Assembly (NCBI GenBank): GCA_018362935.1
Contig: JAHALQ010000009.1
Span: forward strand, 1-64,000
Direction: 5' to 3'
Source: Pseudomonadota bacterium
GTDB taxonomy: Bacteria > Pseudomonadota > Alphaproteobacteria > RF32 > CAG-239
Length of the DNA: 64,000 nucleotides
A model generated the notes under the pieces. It did not search any database. It was given only the letters and a program-made list of their open reading frames with translations, and was not told where the DNA came from. Positions 1-8,206 of the stretch are shown one piece after another; position 1 is the stretch's first letter; each line of letters opens with the position of its first letter. A program made the position numbers and the translations under genes.

Positions 1-13
1 TTTCGACGCCTTT

Positions 14-43
14 ATAATAAGAATGTTAGACAATTCTTATTAT
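14..43. repeat. inverted repeat, 11-bp arms
   Basis: The arms ATAATAAGAAT (14-24) and ATTCTTATTAT (33-43) are perfect inverses around an 8-nt loop. It could be the terminator stem of a gene left of the window or an operator. There is no adjacent T-run long enough to settle this. Confidence 0.45.
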
Positions 44-209
44 CGGCTATTTCTTGCATCGAGTCAACAAGAAATTAAAGGTGCCGTTGGGACAAAATTG
101 TGGAGATTGTGATATGTGATTCGTTATTCGTGATTTGTTTTAGGAGCCTGATTTTTTTGTATCGCGCATTCGCCGTGCGGAGCATTATCGGACATTTTTT
201 TTCTTTGTC

Positions 210-232
210 ATTCTCGGGCTTGACCCGAGAAT
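210..232. repeat. REP-like palindrome
   Basis: Nine-bp perfect arms ATTCTCGGG and CCCGAGAAT surround the loop CTTGA. Palindromes with a CGGGCTTGACCCG-like core are a common dispersed intergenic repeat type in alphaproteobacterial genomes (family knowledge). No second copy was seen in this window. Confidence 0.55.
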
Positions 233-312
233 CCAAACATTAATTTGTGGCCATTCCGGGATAATAGTTGTCAAAAACAAGCTTGTGCGGTTTGAGCCGA
301 ACACCGCCTATG

Positions 313-343
313 AAAAAAGCCCAACAAATGTTGAGCTTTTTTT
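313..343 (-). terminator. terminator of tRNA-Ser
   Basis: Read on the minus strand, a stem of about 9 bp (AGCTCAACA pairing with TGTTGGGCT, one G-U pair) is followed by six T. It begins directly after the tRNA-Ser 3' end, so it ends that transcript. Confidence 0.85.
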
Positions 344-345
344 AT

Positions 346-435
346 TGGCGGAGAGGCAGAGATTCGAACTCTGGGTGGGCTCGCGCCCACGACGGTTTTC
401 AAGACCGCTGCATTAAACCGCTCTGCCACCTCTCC
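346..435 (-). tRNA. tRNA-Ser(UGA)
   Basis: The minus strand folds as a class II tRNA of 90 nt. The acceptor stem GGAGAGG/CCTCTCC, discriminator G and an encoded CCA (346-348) are all present. The anticodon loop CUUGAAA gives anticodon UGA, which reads UCA and UCG. A long GC-rich variable arm (GTGGGCGCGAGCCCAC) confirms serine identity. The T-arm has the usual GTTCGAATC. A promoter lies at 459-487 and a terminator follows. Confidence 0.97.
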
Positions 436-458
436 ATATGGCGGTTTTGATAAAAACG

Positions 459-487
459 CTTTTAGCGGAAACTTTAAGTATCGTCAA
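459..487 (-). promoter_or_regulatory. sigma70-type promoter of tRNA-Ser
   Basis: On the minus strand, -35 TTGACG (482-487) and -10 TAAAAG (459-464) are separated by 17 nt. They sit about 24 nt upstream of the tRNA 5' end. Confidence 0.6.
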
Positions 488-564
488 GCATTTTTTTATG
501 ATTTATTTACATGTTTGCTTTATAGTCACCATAAGTAAAATTTCAAGCAGGATTCACCGCATCA

Positions 565-1848
565 ATGGAAAAATCATATCTTCATATTTCGTTTCTGGCT
601 CTGAGCCTGTGCATCGGAGGCTGCGCTTCGGCAAATGCCAATGTTGCTTCTTTTGCGCCGCCGGAATATCTCTATTGGCTGGAAGAACTGAAAAAAGATA
701 TGGTTGCCCGCGGTATATCCAAAGCGACTGTCAGCCGGGTTTATGCGCAGGATTATTATCATCCCAGTCCCGAAGTTGTCAAAATCGACCGTAAGCAGAT
801 AGAGTTTGCACTGACCTCAACCGCTTATATCAACCGGGTGGTAACGGCCAAACGTGTTGAAAAGGCTCGCGAATATTATAAGACTTTACAGCCGCTCTTG
901 AAACAGATAGAAGGCAAATACGGTGTTCCGGGACAATACATTGTCGCCTTCTGGGGCATGGAAACCAATTTTGGCAGCAACTTTGGCGGATACAATGTTA
1001 TTTCTTCATTGACAAACCTCAGTTATGACAAGCGTCGTCCGACATTTTTCCGTAATCAACTATATGAGGCATTGAAGATTATTGATACCTGGCAGGTTGA
1101 TTATACGCAGATGCAAGGTTCATGGGCGGGCGCCATGGGGCATTTCCAGTTTATGCCGTCTACTTTCAATGCTTATGCGATTGACTTTGACAATGATGGC
1201 AAAATCGACATCTGGCATTCTTTTGCCGACGCTTCCGCTTCTGCCGCCAATTATCTGTCGTCTATCGGCTGGAAGCGCGAAACCCCGTGGGGAATGGAAG
1301 TGAGCCTGCCGTGGAATTTCGACTTTGCCCAAACCGGGCGCAAAAACACCAAGACGGTAAAGGAATGGCGGCGGCTCGGCGTCCGCACCAAGGACAACAA
1401 AGAACTGAAACTGGACAAGGGGCTGAAAGCGGCGGTCATTACGCCGGAAGGCAAAAAGGGCCGCGCTTATCTGGTGCTTGACAATTTTAACAAGATTATG
1501 CATTGGAACCGTTCCGAAAATTATGCTCTGGCAATCGGAATTCTGTCAGATTACATCGTTTCCGGCCGGCCGTGGCGGGCGCAGTACGAAGATCCGGCCT
1601 TGCGTTTGCGTACAGATGATATATTGCGGATTCAAAGCTTTATCAACAAATTCTTCGGCGACAGCCTTGATGAGGACGGCCAGCTTGGAACCGGAACCCG
1701 CGAGGCGATAAAAAAAGTTCAGCAAAAAGCCAACCTTCCGGCCGACGGCTATCCCGACCACCGGCTTTTGCAGAAAATCAAAAACTATAATCCGCGGCTC
1801 GGCTTCAGCGTTCCTGTGCCGGAAAGAAAATTACACAAGCCCAATTAA
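565..1848 (+). CDS. lytic murein transglycosylase (MltB/SLT_2 family) with peptidoglycan-binding domain
   Basis: A 427-residue envelope lipoprotein that cleaves the MurNAc-GlcNAc bond of peptidoglycan with formation of 1,6-anhydroMurNAc (family knowledge). A hydrophobic N-terminus ends in the lipobox IGGC, so Cys20 should be lipidated. The SLT_2 catalytic domain spans about 30-340. The motif FWGMETNFGSNFGGYNV places the catalytic glutamate at Glu133. A PG_binding_1 domain occupies about 345-410. The ATG at 565 was chosen because only it keeps the signal peptide intact. The next gene, rlpA, is also a cell-wall lytic lipoprotein, and this pairing is common in alphaproteobacteria. Nothing is degenerate. 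Family assignment is secure, but which Mlt paralogue it corresponds to is not. Confidence 0.93.
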   Translation: MEKSYLHISFLALSLCIGGCASANANVASFAPPEYLYWLEELKKDMVARGISKATVSRVYAQDYYHPSPEVVKIDRKQIEFALTSTAYINRVVTAKRVEKAREYYKTLQPLLKQIEGKYGVPGQYIVAFWGMETNFGSNFGGYNVISSLTNLSYDKRRPTFFRNQLYEALKIIDTWQVDYTQMQGSWAGAMGHFQFMPSTFNAYAIDFDNDGKIDIWHSFADASASAANYLSSIGWKRETPWGMEVSLPWNFDFAQTGRKNTKTVKEWRRLGVRTKDNKELKLDKGLKAAVITPEGKKGRAYLVLDNFNKIMHWNRSENYALAIGILSDYIVSGRPWRAQYEDPALRLRTDDILRIQSFINKFFGDSLDEDGQLGTGTREAIKKVQQKANLPADGYPDHRLLQKIKNYNPRLGFSVPVPERKLHKPN

Positions 1849-1914
1849 TCGCTTTACGAAGCGGGAAAAACAGTATAAATTAGCATGCGAAATAAAGAAC
1901 GATAGAGAGAACGG

Positions 1915-2799
1915 ATGATTGATTTTCAACATAATCTGGGTAAAATTATGCTGGTTGCCGTATTGTTTTCGGTCAGCGCCTGCACTTACGGGCGGATTGG
2001 CACCGGAACCGGGCATTATTCTCAGGCTGCTGCCATTAAAGGGCAGGGCGGAACATACAAAATCGGCAAGCCCTATAAAATTATGGGCAAATGGTATTAT
2101 CCTCAGGAGGATTACAGCTACTCGGAAGTCGGCATGGCTTCGTGGTACGGCAAGGATTTTCACGCCAAAAAAACCGCCAACGGCGAAAATTATGACATGA
2201 ACGCCCTGACGGCGGCGCATCGCACGCTTCCATTGCCGTCAATTGTCAAAGTGACCAATCTGGAAAACGGGCGTTCACTGGTTTTGCGTGTTAATGACCG
2301 GGGGCCTTATGTCAAAAACCGGATTATAGACATTTCAAAGCGCGGCGCCCAATTATTGGGCTATCAGGCGCAGGGCGTGGCCAAAGTCCGCGTCGAGGTT
2401 CTGGCAGAAGAAAGCAAGGCCTTGAAGGCGGCATTGCTGGGACAAGACTATAAACTTCCGTCATCGGCGACCCGGCCGGCTAAGGTGGCCGCTGCGTCCG
2501 GCAAATCGTCAAAACCTCTTGAACTGAAAGGCGCCGGGTACGTCGGCGCCGGAGCAATATCTTATCCTAAAGACAGCTGGTTTGTTCAGGCCGGAGCATA
2601 CAGCAAGCAGTCTGCGGCGCAGAATCTGAGCAGACAGCTCGACAAATACGGCGCAACCAATATTTATTATGTAACGGTAAACGGACAGCAGTTTTACCGT
2701 GTCCGCCTAGGGCCTTACGCACATAAACAAGAGGCGGAAGTAACGCTGGCCAAAGTCAGACACTATGGCATTTATAATGCTAAAGTTGTGCAGGATTAA
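1915..2799 (+). CDS. rlpA: RlpA, septal ring lytic transglycosylase lipoprotein
   Basis: A 294-residue lipoprotein with the lipobox VSAC (Cys23). The double-psi beta-barrel domain (about 71-155) carries residues matching the active site of catalytically active RlpA: Glu91 in GENYD, His102 in AAHRTLP and Asp128 in RVNDRGP. A C-terminal SPOR domain (about 218-294) binds denuded glycan at the division septum. RlpA of this kind cleaves glycan strands lacking stem peptides. A purine-rich stretch (AGAGAGAACGG) precedes the ATG. It follows the transglycosylase by 66 nt and precedes the D,D-carboxypeptidase by 17 nt, so the three wall enzymes are probably co-transcribed. Confidence 0.95.
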   Translation: MIDFQHNLGKIMLVAVLFSVSACTYGRIGTGTGHYSQAAAIKGQGGTYKIGKPYKIMGKWYYPQEDYSYSEVGMASWYGKDFHAKKTANGENYDMNALTAAHRTLPLPSIVKVTNLENGRSLVLRVNDRGPYVKNRIIDISKRGAQLLGYQAQGVAKVRVEVLAEESKALKAALLGQDYKLPSSATRPAKVAAASGKSSKPLELKGAGYVGAGAISYPKDSWFVQAGAYSKQSAAQNLSRQLDKYGATNIYYVTVNGQQFYRVRLGPYAHKQEAEVTLAKVRHYGIYNAKVVQD

Positions 2800-2816
2800 A
2801 AATAAGAAGGTGGAAA

Positions 2817-3971
2817 ATGAATACAAAAAGTAAAATGGCATTCGGTTTGGTTTTGTTGAGTATGGTTATGAGCGTATCGCCGGACGCCCTGGCAATTGAA
2901 AGCAAAGCCAAAAATCTTATTTTAATGGACTATGATACCGGACAATACCTTTATACCAAAGAAGCCGACAAAATGATTCCGCCGGCCTCAATGAGCAAAC
3001 TGATGACGGTTTATATGATTTTCAACAAGCTGAAAGACGGCAGTCTGTCTTTGGATGATACCTTTACCGTCAGCGAAAATGCCTGGCGCAAGGGCGGCGC
3101 GGCCAGCGGCGGTTCGACGATGTTTCTGTCAATCGGCGACAAAGTCCGTGTTGAAGAATTGCTCAAAGGCATCATCATCCAGTCGGGTAATGATGCCTGT
3201 ATTGTGGCGGCTGAAAATTTGGCCGGTTCGGAAGAAGATTTTGCCGCCGAAATGAATAAAAAAGCGCGCGAAATCGGGTTGCTCAATTCTTATTTTGCCA
3301 ATGCGACCGGACTGCCGCATCCCGACCACCGCATGTCGGTAGAAGATTTGGCCAAACTGTCGCGCCGTATTATTTCGGAATATCCGCAGTATTATCACCT
3401 CTTTTCGCAAAGAGAATTTGTTTATCACAATATTCGTCAGGGCAACCGCAACCCGCTTCTTTACAGCATGCAGTCAGCCGACGGCCTCAAGACCGGGCAC
3501 ACCGAGGAAGCAGGATTCTGCCTCACGGCCTCGGCCAAACGCGGCGGCCGCCGCCTGATCGGCGTCATGACCGGGTTGAAATCGAATAAAGAAAGATCGG
3601 AAGAAGCCGACAAGATTATGAACTGGGGCTTCCGCGAATTCGATAACTATACCATTCTCAAAAAAGGCACTAAAGTGGCCGAGATTCCCGTATGGTATGG
3701 TCAGCAGCCGTCGGTTGACATGCTGGTCAGCCAGGATGTTGTCCGCACGCTCAAAAAGAACAAATCCGATAAAATCAAGTTGACGGCGGTTTATGACAAA
3801 CCGGTCAAGGCGCCGGTGAAAGCCGGACAGCAGCTGGGTTACGTTAAGGCCGAAATTCCCGGACAGGAAGATTTGCAGATTCCTCTGATTGCCGCCGGGG
3901 ATGTTGCCAAAGTCGGCGTTTGGGGCAAGATATCAAAGAACCTCAAATACTTGTTGTTGGGAGCACAATAG
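2817..3971 (+). CDS. D-alanyl-D-alanine carboxypeptidase, PBP5/6 family
   Basis: A 384-residue serine peptidase that removes the terminal D-Ala from peptidoglycan pentapeptides in the periplasm. All three penicillin-binding motifs are present: SMSK (Ser58, Lys61), SGN (123-125) and KTG (225-227). The signal peptide ends at about residue 26 (ALA-IES). The PBP5 C-terminal beta domain begins near 285, and the last residues (KISKNLKYLLLGAQ) form a basic-hydrophobic tail like the membrane-anchoring helix of PBP5. A good Shine-Dalgarno (AAGAAGGTGG) precedes the ATG. The equivalent gene is called dacA, dacC or dacF in different species, so no symbol is given. Confidence 0.95.
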   Translation: MNTKSKMAFGLVLLSMVMSVSPDALAIESKAKNLILMDYDTGQYLYTKEADKMIPPASMSKLMTVYMIFNKLKDGSLSLDDTFTVSENAWRKGGAASGGSTMFLSIGDKVRVEELLKGIIIQSGNDACIVAAENLAGSEEDFAAEMNKKAREIGLLNSYFANATGLPHPDHRMSVEDLAKLSRRIISEYPQYYHLFSQREFVYHNIRQGNRNPLLYSMQSADGLKTGHTEEAGFCLTASAKRGGRRLIGVMTGLKSNKERSEEADKIMNWGFREFDNYTILKKGTKVAEIPVWYGQQPSVDMLVSQDVVRTLKKNKSDKIKLTAVYDKPVKAPVKAGQQLGYVKAEIPGQEDLQIPLIAAGDVAKVGVWGKISKNLKYLLLGAQ

Positions 3972-3974
3972 GAT

Positions 3975-4619
3975 ATGAAAGGCAGATTTGTCACTTTTGA
4001 AGGCGGCGAGGGAACCGGAAAATCCACTCAGCTGCGTTTGCTGGCCGATTATCTGCGGACAAAAGGGATTAATGCCGTGGCGACAAAAGAGCCGGGCGGT
4101 ACGCCGACCGGACAGGAGCTGCGCCGTATTCTGGTTACCGGCGATAAAGACAAGTTTGATGCGACAGCCGAAGCGCTGCTTTATTTTGCCGACCGCCATA
4201 TCCATATGACTCAGAAAGTCTGGCCGGAAATGGAACAGGGGGCATGGGTACTGAGTGACCGCTTTGCAGATTCGACCGTCGCTTATCAGTATTACGGCTA
4301 CGACAAACGCGTTTCCAAAGAAAATCTTGACTGCCTTTATAATATTGCGGTTGGTGATTTTAAACCGGACTTAACGGTCATCTTGGACATTGACCCGGAA
4401 ATCGGTCTGGCGCGTTCATTCAAAAAAGCTGACGGCATGAACGTCAAGGAGCTGCGTTTTGAAGGGCGAGAGCTGGCATTTCATCAAAGGCTGCGTCGCG
4501 GTTTTCTTGAAATTGCCGAACAGGAACCGCAGCGCTGCATCGTATTGGATGCTGATAAAAGCATAGAAGCCCTGCATGAGGAAATTGTAAGAGTAATAAC
4601 GGAAAGGTTTGGTTTGTAG
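3975..4619 (+). CDS. tmk: thymidylate kinase
   Basis: A 214-residue cytosolic kinase that converts dTMP to dTDP with ATP. The P-loop GGEGTGKS (10-17) is at the N-terminus, the DR motif of the dTMP site is at 95-96 (DRFADSTVAYQ), and the KEPGGTP segment is at 38-44. Length is normal. The start is 3 nt after the carboxypeptidase stop codon, indicating translational coupling. It is followed 5 nt later by holB, a neighbour order widely conserved in alphaproteobacteria. Confidence 0.97.
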   Translation: MKGRFVTFEGGEGTGKSTQLRLLADYLRTKGINAVATKEPGGTPTGQELRRILVTGDKDKFDATAEALLYFADRHIHMTQKVWPEMEQGAWVLSDRFADSTVAYQYYGYDKRVSKENLDCLYNIAVGDFKPDLTVILDIDPEIGLARSFKKADGMNVKELRFEGRELAFHQRLRRGFLEIAEQEPQRCIVLDADKSIEALHEEIVRVITERFGL

Positions 4620-4624
4620 CGCAG

Positions 4625-5680
4625 ATGGAAGCAGGTATACCCGAAAATCCGACGCCCCGCGACAATTACTATTTGCTGGGGCATGAAGATGCCGAGCGGC
4701 TGTTTTTGAACGCCTGGCAAAAGGATGCCTTGCATAATTCCTGGCTTATTTCCGGGATTAAGGGCGTTGGCAAAGCGACGTTAGCTTACCGTCTGGCGCG
4801 TTTTATCTTAAGCAGCGGCAAAGATAAAGCCGCCTGCACCAGCCTGGAGGTTTCGCCGGATACTCCGGCGGCCAAGCAGATGTCTTCCGGCTCTCATCCT
4901 GACTTTAAGGCTTTGGAGCGCGATTATACCGATACCGAGCGCAAGAAGATACTCAAAGCGATTAAGGACGGTGAACAGCTGAGTGCCGAAGAACTGAAAG
5001 ACATGAAAAAATCGGCCTTTATCCGGGTCGATGACGTGCGCGGAATTAACGAGTTTCTGTCCAAACGCTCGTCGCAGGACGGCTGGCGGATTGTGCTGGT
5101 CGACAGTGTAGATGATATGAATTCCGCTTCGGCCAACGCCATTTTGAAGATATTGGAAGAGCCGCCGCATCAGACCTTGATACTGCTCATCAGCCATAAT
5201 CCCGGGCGGCTGCTGCCGACAATCCGCTCGCGCTGTGCCAAACTGGAATTAAAACCGCTGAGCGAAAACCATGTGGCAAGCCTGTTGCGGCGTTATCGTC
5301 CGGAACTGTCCGAAAATGAGGTTAAAAAAGTGGCTTCAATCAGCTCGGGCAGTATCGGCAAAGCGCTGAACTATGTTGATAATCAGGCGGTACGCCGCTA
5401 TGATAATTTGTGCAAAATCGTATTGTCCGGCAAAAACTTTAAAACCGCGGATGTTTTGGAATTCTGCACTGATGCGGCAGCCAATGAAGACAGCTGGTAC
5501 CTGACACAGGAACTGCTGCTCAAGTTTTTAAGCGAAGCCGTCAAAAACGCCGCCAATCCGGCAGCTGTCGGCGAAGCTTGGGAAAACGCCGTCAAAACTT
5601 TTTCCGAAACCGACGGGTTAAATATGGACAAGCGTCAGGCGCTGATAAATATTATTGTAAATATATGCAAACAGTTTTGA
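4625..5680 (+). CDS. holB: DNA polymerase III delta' subunit
   Basis: A 351-residue clamp-loader subunit of the AAA+ fold. It shows a P-loop-like GIKGVGKAT (44-52), a HPDF motif (91-94) typical of this subunit, and the SRC motif (202-204) that acts as arginine finger in clamp loaders. The delta' subunit is generally not an active ATPase. The zinc-binding cysteine module of DnaX/HolB relatives is not obvious. It lies between tmk and tatD; in many alphaproteobacteria metG sits between holB and tatD, but here metG is at 17686. Confidence 0.93.
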   Translation: MEAGIPENPTPRDNYYLLGHEDAERLFLNAWQKDALHNSWLISGIKGVGKATLAYRLARFILSSGKDKAACTSLEVSPDTPAAKQMSSGSHPDFKALERDYTDTERKKILKAIKDGEQLSAEELKDMKKSAFIRVDDVRGINEFLSKRSSQDGWRIVLVDSVDDMNSASANAILKILEEPPHQTLILLISHNPGRLLPTIRSRCAKLELKPLSENHVASLLRRYRPELSENEVKKVASISSGSIGKALNYVDNQAVRRYDNLCKIVLSGKNFKTADVLEFCTDAAANEDSWYLTQELLLKFLSEAVKNAANPAAVGEAWENAVKTFSETDGLNMDKRQALINIIVNICKQF

Positions 5681-5690
5681 GAGGAATAGA

Positions 5691-6491
5691 ATGTTAGTAG
5701 ACAGTCACTGTCATTTGGATTTTAATGACTTTGAGGATGATATGGATGAGGTTATCACGCGCGCAAGAGAATGCGGCGTCAGCCTGATATTGAATGCCGG
5801 CAACAATCTTGACGAGCTCGAAAATCAACTGGCCTTATCGGAAAAATATCCGTTTATTTACGCGGCGGCCGGTGTTCATCCCCATAATGCCGCCGAATAT
5901 CCTGATTTGACAGCTGAGGAACTGATTGCCAAAACCGTTCATCCCAAAGTCATCGGCATCGGCGAAACCGGGCTGGACTACTATTATGATTATGCGCCGC
6001 GCGATTTACAGATAAAACTTTTGAAAGAACATATCAAGGCGGCGCAGGAAACCGGTCTGCCGCTGATTATTCATAATCGCGATTCTGACGAAGATATGAT
6101 GAACGTTCTGGGGGAAGCGCATCGGCAAAAGCCGTTTAACGGTGTTATCCACTGTTTCAGCTCCTCACAGAAATTTGCCGATTTTGCCTTGTCAATCGGT
6201 TTTTATATTTCGGCTTCCGGAATTATTACTTTTAACAAAAGCGGTGACATTCGCGACGTTTTCGAAACAATACCGCTCAACCGCCTACTGGTAGAAACAG
6301 ACGCGCCGTTCTTGGCTCCGATACCGCAGCGCGGACACCGCAACGAACCCTCATATGTGCGCCACACAGCAGAAAAACTGGCGCAGCTGCGGGATATTTC
6401 GTTTGAGCAAATGGCACAGCTGACTTCCGACAATTTTTTCAACCTGTTTCGCAAAGCGAGTGACAAAGGGCGCAGAGAGTATAATAAGTAA
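5691..6491 (+). CDS. TatD-family metal-dependent hydrolase
   Basis: A 266-residue TIM-barrel deoxyribonuclease/hydrolase. The metal ligands expected for TatD are all visible: His6 and His8 in SHCHLD, Glu92 in GETGLD, His128 in IIHNRD, His154 in VIHCFS and Asp204 in VETDAPFL. Shine-Dalgarno GAGAGGA precedes the start. The stop codon overlaps the start of the next gene by one base (TAATG), so the MBL hydrolase is translationally coupled. Family members act as 3'-5' nucleases or D-aminoacyl-tRNA deacylases; the substrate here cannot be decided. Confidence 0.93.
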   Translation: MLVDSHCHLDFNDFEDDMDEVITRARECGVSLILNAGNNLDELENQLALSEKYPFIYAAAGVHPHNAAEYPDLTAEELIAKTVHPKVIGIGETGLDYYYDYAPRDLQIKLLKEHIKAAQETGLPLIIHNRDSDEDMMNVLGEAHRQKPFNGVIHCFSSSQKFADFALSIGFYISASGIITFNKSGDIRDVFETIPLNRLLVETDAPFLAPIPQRGHRNEPSYVRHTAEKLAQLRDISFEQMAQLTSDNFFNLFRKASDKGRREYNK

Positions 6492-7276
6492 TGGCAAAAA
6501 TAACAATATTAGGGGCGGGAGCAGCGCCCGGCGTACCTTCCTTAAGCGCAGGCTGGGGCGCTTGCAACCCCGATAATCTTAAAAACTATCGGCATCGTAC
6601 GTCAACATACTATGAATTCGGCGATACAAATATTTTGGTGGACACTTCGCCTGACGTTTTGTGGGGAATGAAGAAAAACAACATCTGCCGGCTTGACGGC
6701 GTGCTTTACACGCATTCGCATGCCGATCATTTGCACGGCATTGACGATTTGCGCGAGATTAACCGTATTCAGGGAACGGGGCTGAATATATATGCGGCGG
6801 AAGAAACCATGTCTGTCATTTCTCAGCGTTTCGGCTATCTTCTGGCTTCAGCAGACAAACCGTGCGACGTTATGAGCCAGCCGCATCTTGTTCCCAATAC
6901 GCTGAAGCATAATGAGCCTTTTTACGTTAAGGATGTCAAAATCACGCCCATCCGCCTGGTCGGACACAACGTGCCGTCCGAAGGCTATGTCTTTAATGAC
7001 GGCGAAATCGTGCACATCGCCGATTTTCGCAGCATTGACAAGAGCGGTCTGGAACAGATTAAAGTAAAACCCAAATTATTGATTCTGCCGCTGACAACGC
7101 CTTATGTGCACAAATACCACGCCTGCTTGGAAGAAGTTTTGGACGTGATTGCCGCAATCGCGCCCGAAAGGGCAGTCATCAACCATCTGGCAAGCGAGTG
7201 CGATTATGACGAAATTATGAGGGTGACGCCGGATAATACGGAAGTTGCTTATGATAATATGGTTATCGAATTTTAG
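6491..7276 (+). CDS. MBL-fold metallohydrolase, PhnP-like
   Basis: A 261-residue metallo-beta-lactamase-fold hydrolase. The metal signature THSHADH lies at 74-80, with further histidines at GHNVP and in the C-terminal part (NHLAS). The overall pattern resembles PhnP-type phosphodiesterases, but no phosphonate genes are nearby, so a role in phosphonate metabolism is unlikely. The tatD-MBL pair is a conserved alphaproteobacterial arrangement of unknown joint function. Confidence 0.88.
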   Translation: MAKITILGAGAAPGVPSLSAGWGACNPDNLKNYRHRTSTYYEFGDTNILVDTSPDVLWGMKKNNICRLDGVLYTHSHADHLHGIDDLREINRIQGTGLNIYAAEETMSVISQRFGYLLASADKPCDVMSQPHLVPNTLKHNEPFYVKDVKITPIRLVGHNVPSEGYVFNDGEIVHIADFRSIDKSGLEQIKVKPKLLILPLTTPYVHKYHACLEEVLDVIAAIAPERAVINHLASECDYDEIMRVTPDNTEVAYDNMVIEF

Positions 7277-7290
7277 ACTGGAGAATAGAA

Positions 7291-8145
7291 ATGTTATGTA
7301 TTTATCATATTGCCGACCATGACGGAAAAGGTTCCGGAGCGATTGTCAAACGGCAGTTTCCCGAAATTGAGCTTTTCGGGCTGAATCATGACATGGAAAT
7401 TCCTTATGAAGAAATCAGAAAGCACGATAAAATAATCATTTGCGACATCGCGTTGCCGCTTGACTTTATGTTTGAGCTGAATGAAACCAAAGATTTGACA
7501 TGGATAGACCATCATGCTTCGGTCATAACGGCTTATGACGAGGCGGTCAAAAAAGGCGCAAAAGAGATTAAGGGATTGCGCAAAATCGGCACCGCCGCCA
7601 TCTGGCTGACCTGGCAGTATTTTCATCCCGGTGTTGAGGTTCCTGAGGGTGTCCGGCTGCTGGCGCTGAACGACATATTTGATTTGCGCGACAAACGCGT
7701 TCGTCCGTTTGAATACGCGTTTCAGTCTTTGGGTGTCAACCGTCCGACGGATGAAACCTGGGATGAGCTTTTCTCGGGGCGCATGAATATTGATGAGATG
7801 GTTGAAACCGGAAACGCGATTTTGTCATGGATAAAAATCCGCAATATCCGCTTGTCGCACAGCATGGTTTTTGAAAGCGAGTATATGGGGTATAAATGCA
7901 TTTGTGCCAACATGCCCCAGGGCTATTCGGAGTTTTTCGATTCCGTTCCCGAATTGGAAAAATATGACTTTATGTGCAATTTCTTTATGAATAAGAAAAA
8001 CACCTGGAACTTGTCTTTTTATACTTCTAAAGACAATGTCGACGTTTCAAAAATCGCCGCGACTTTCGGCGGCGGCGGCCACGTCCGCGCAGCGGGCGCT
8101 TCCAAACTGAAAAGGCTGCCGGAATTTTTATCGCGCCAGGGCTGA
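7291..8145 (+). CDS. DHH/DHHA1-family phosphoesterase
   Basis: A 284-residue protein. The DHH domain has HIADHDGKGSG (6-16) and DHH at 73-75, and the C-terminal DHHA1 domain has the glycine-rich GGGGHVRAAGA near residue 265. DHH/DHHA1 enzymes are manganese-dependent and degrade short oligonucleotides (NrnA/NrnB) or cyclic dinucleotides. No extra sensory or membrane domain is present, so the NrnB-like nano-RNase group is the closest guess. It starts 14 nt after the MBL gene with Shine-Dalgarno TGGAGA. Confidence 0.88.
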   Translation: MLCIYHIADHDGKGSGAIVKRQFPEIELFGLNHDMEIPYEEIRKHDKIIICDIALPLDFMFELNETKDLTWIDHHASVITAYDEAVKKGAKEIKGLRKIGTAAIWLTWQYFHPGVEVPEGVRLLALNDIFDLRDKRVRPFEYAFQSLGVNRPTDETWDELFSGRMNIDEMVETGNAILSWIKIRNIRLSHSMVFESEYMGYKCICANMPQGYSEFFDSVPELEKYDFMCNFFMNKKNTWNLSFYTSKDNVDVSKIAATFGGGGHVRAAGASKLKRLPEFLSRQG

Positions 8146-8206
8146 AAATTGGCGTGACGATGATTATTTCAGAATATCATCGTTAAACAAAAAAGGGAGA
8201 AATTGC

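Larger units (their letters stand above)
1..312. other. non-coding region at window start
   Basis: No coding frame with family resemblance was found on either strand. The stretch holds an 11-bp-arm inverted repeat (14-43), a second short inverted repeat (arms TTTCTTG 50-56 and CAAGAAA 68-74), and a REP-like palindrome at 210-232. The part near 110-140 is a low-complexity run of GTGAT/TTCGT-like words. A gene end may lie just upstream of position 1, but nothing shows it. Confidence 0.5.

Noticed and set aside
438..794. 118-codon open frame overlapping the lytic transglycosylase
   Set aside because: It is out of frame with a well-supported gene, has no motif, and begins in the tRNA-Ser promoter.
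6491..7276. phosphonate-utilisation gene phnP
   Set aside because: The fold is similar, but no phn genes are nearby and the gene follows tatD as in many alphaproteobacteria without phosphonate use.
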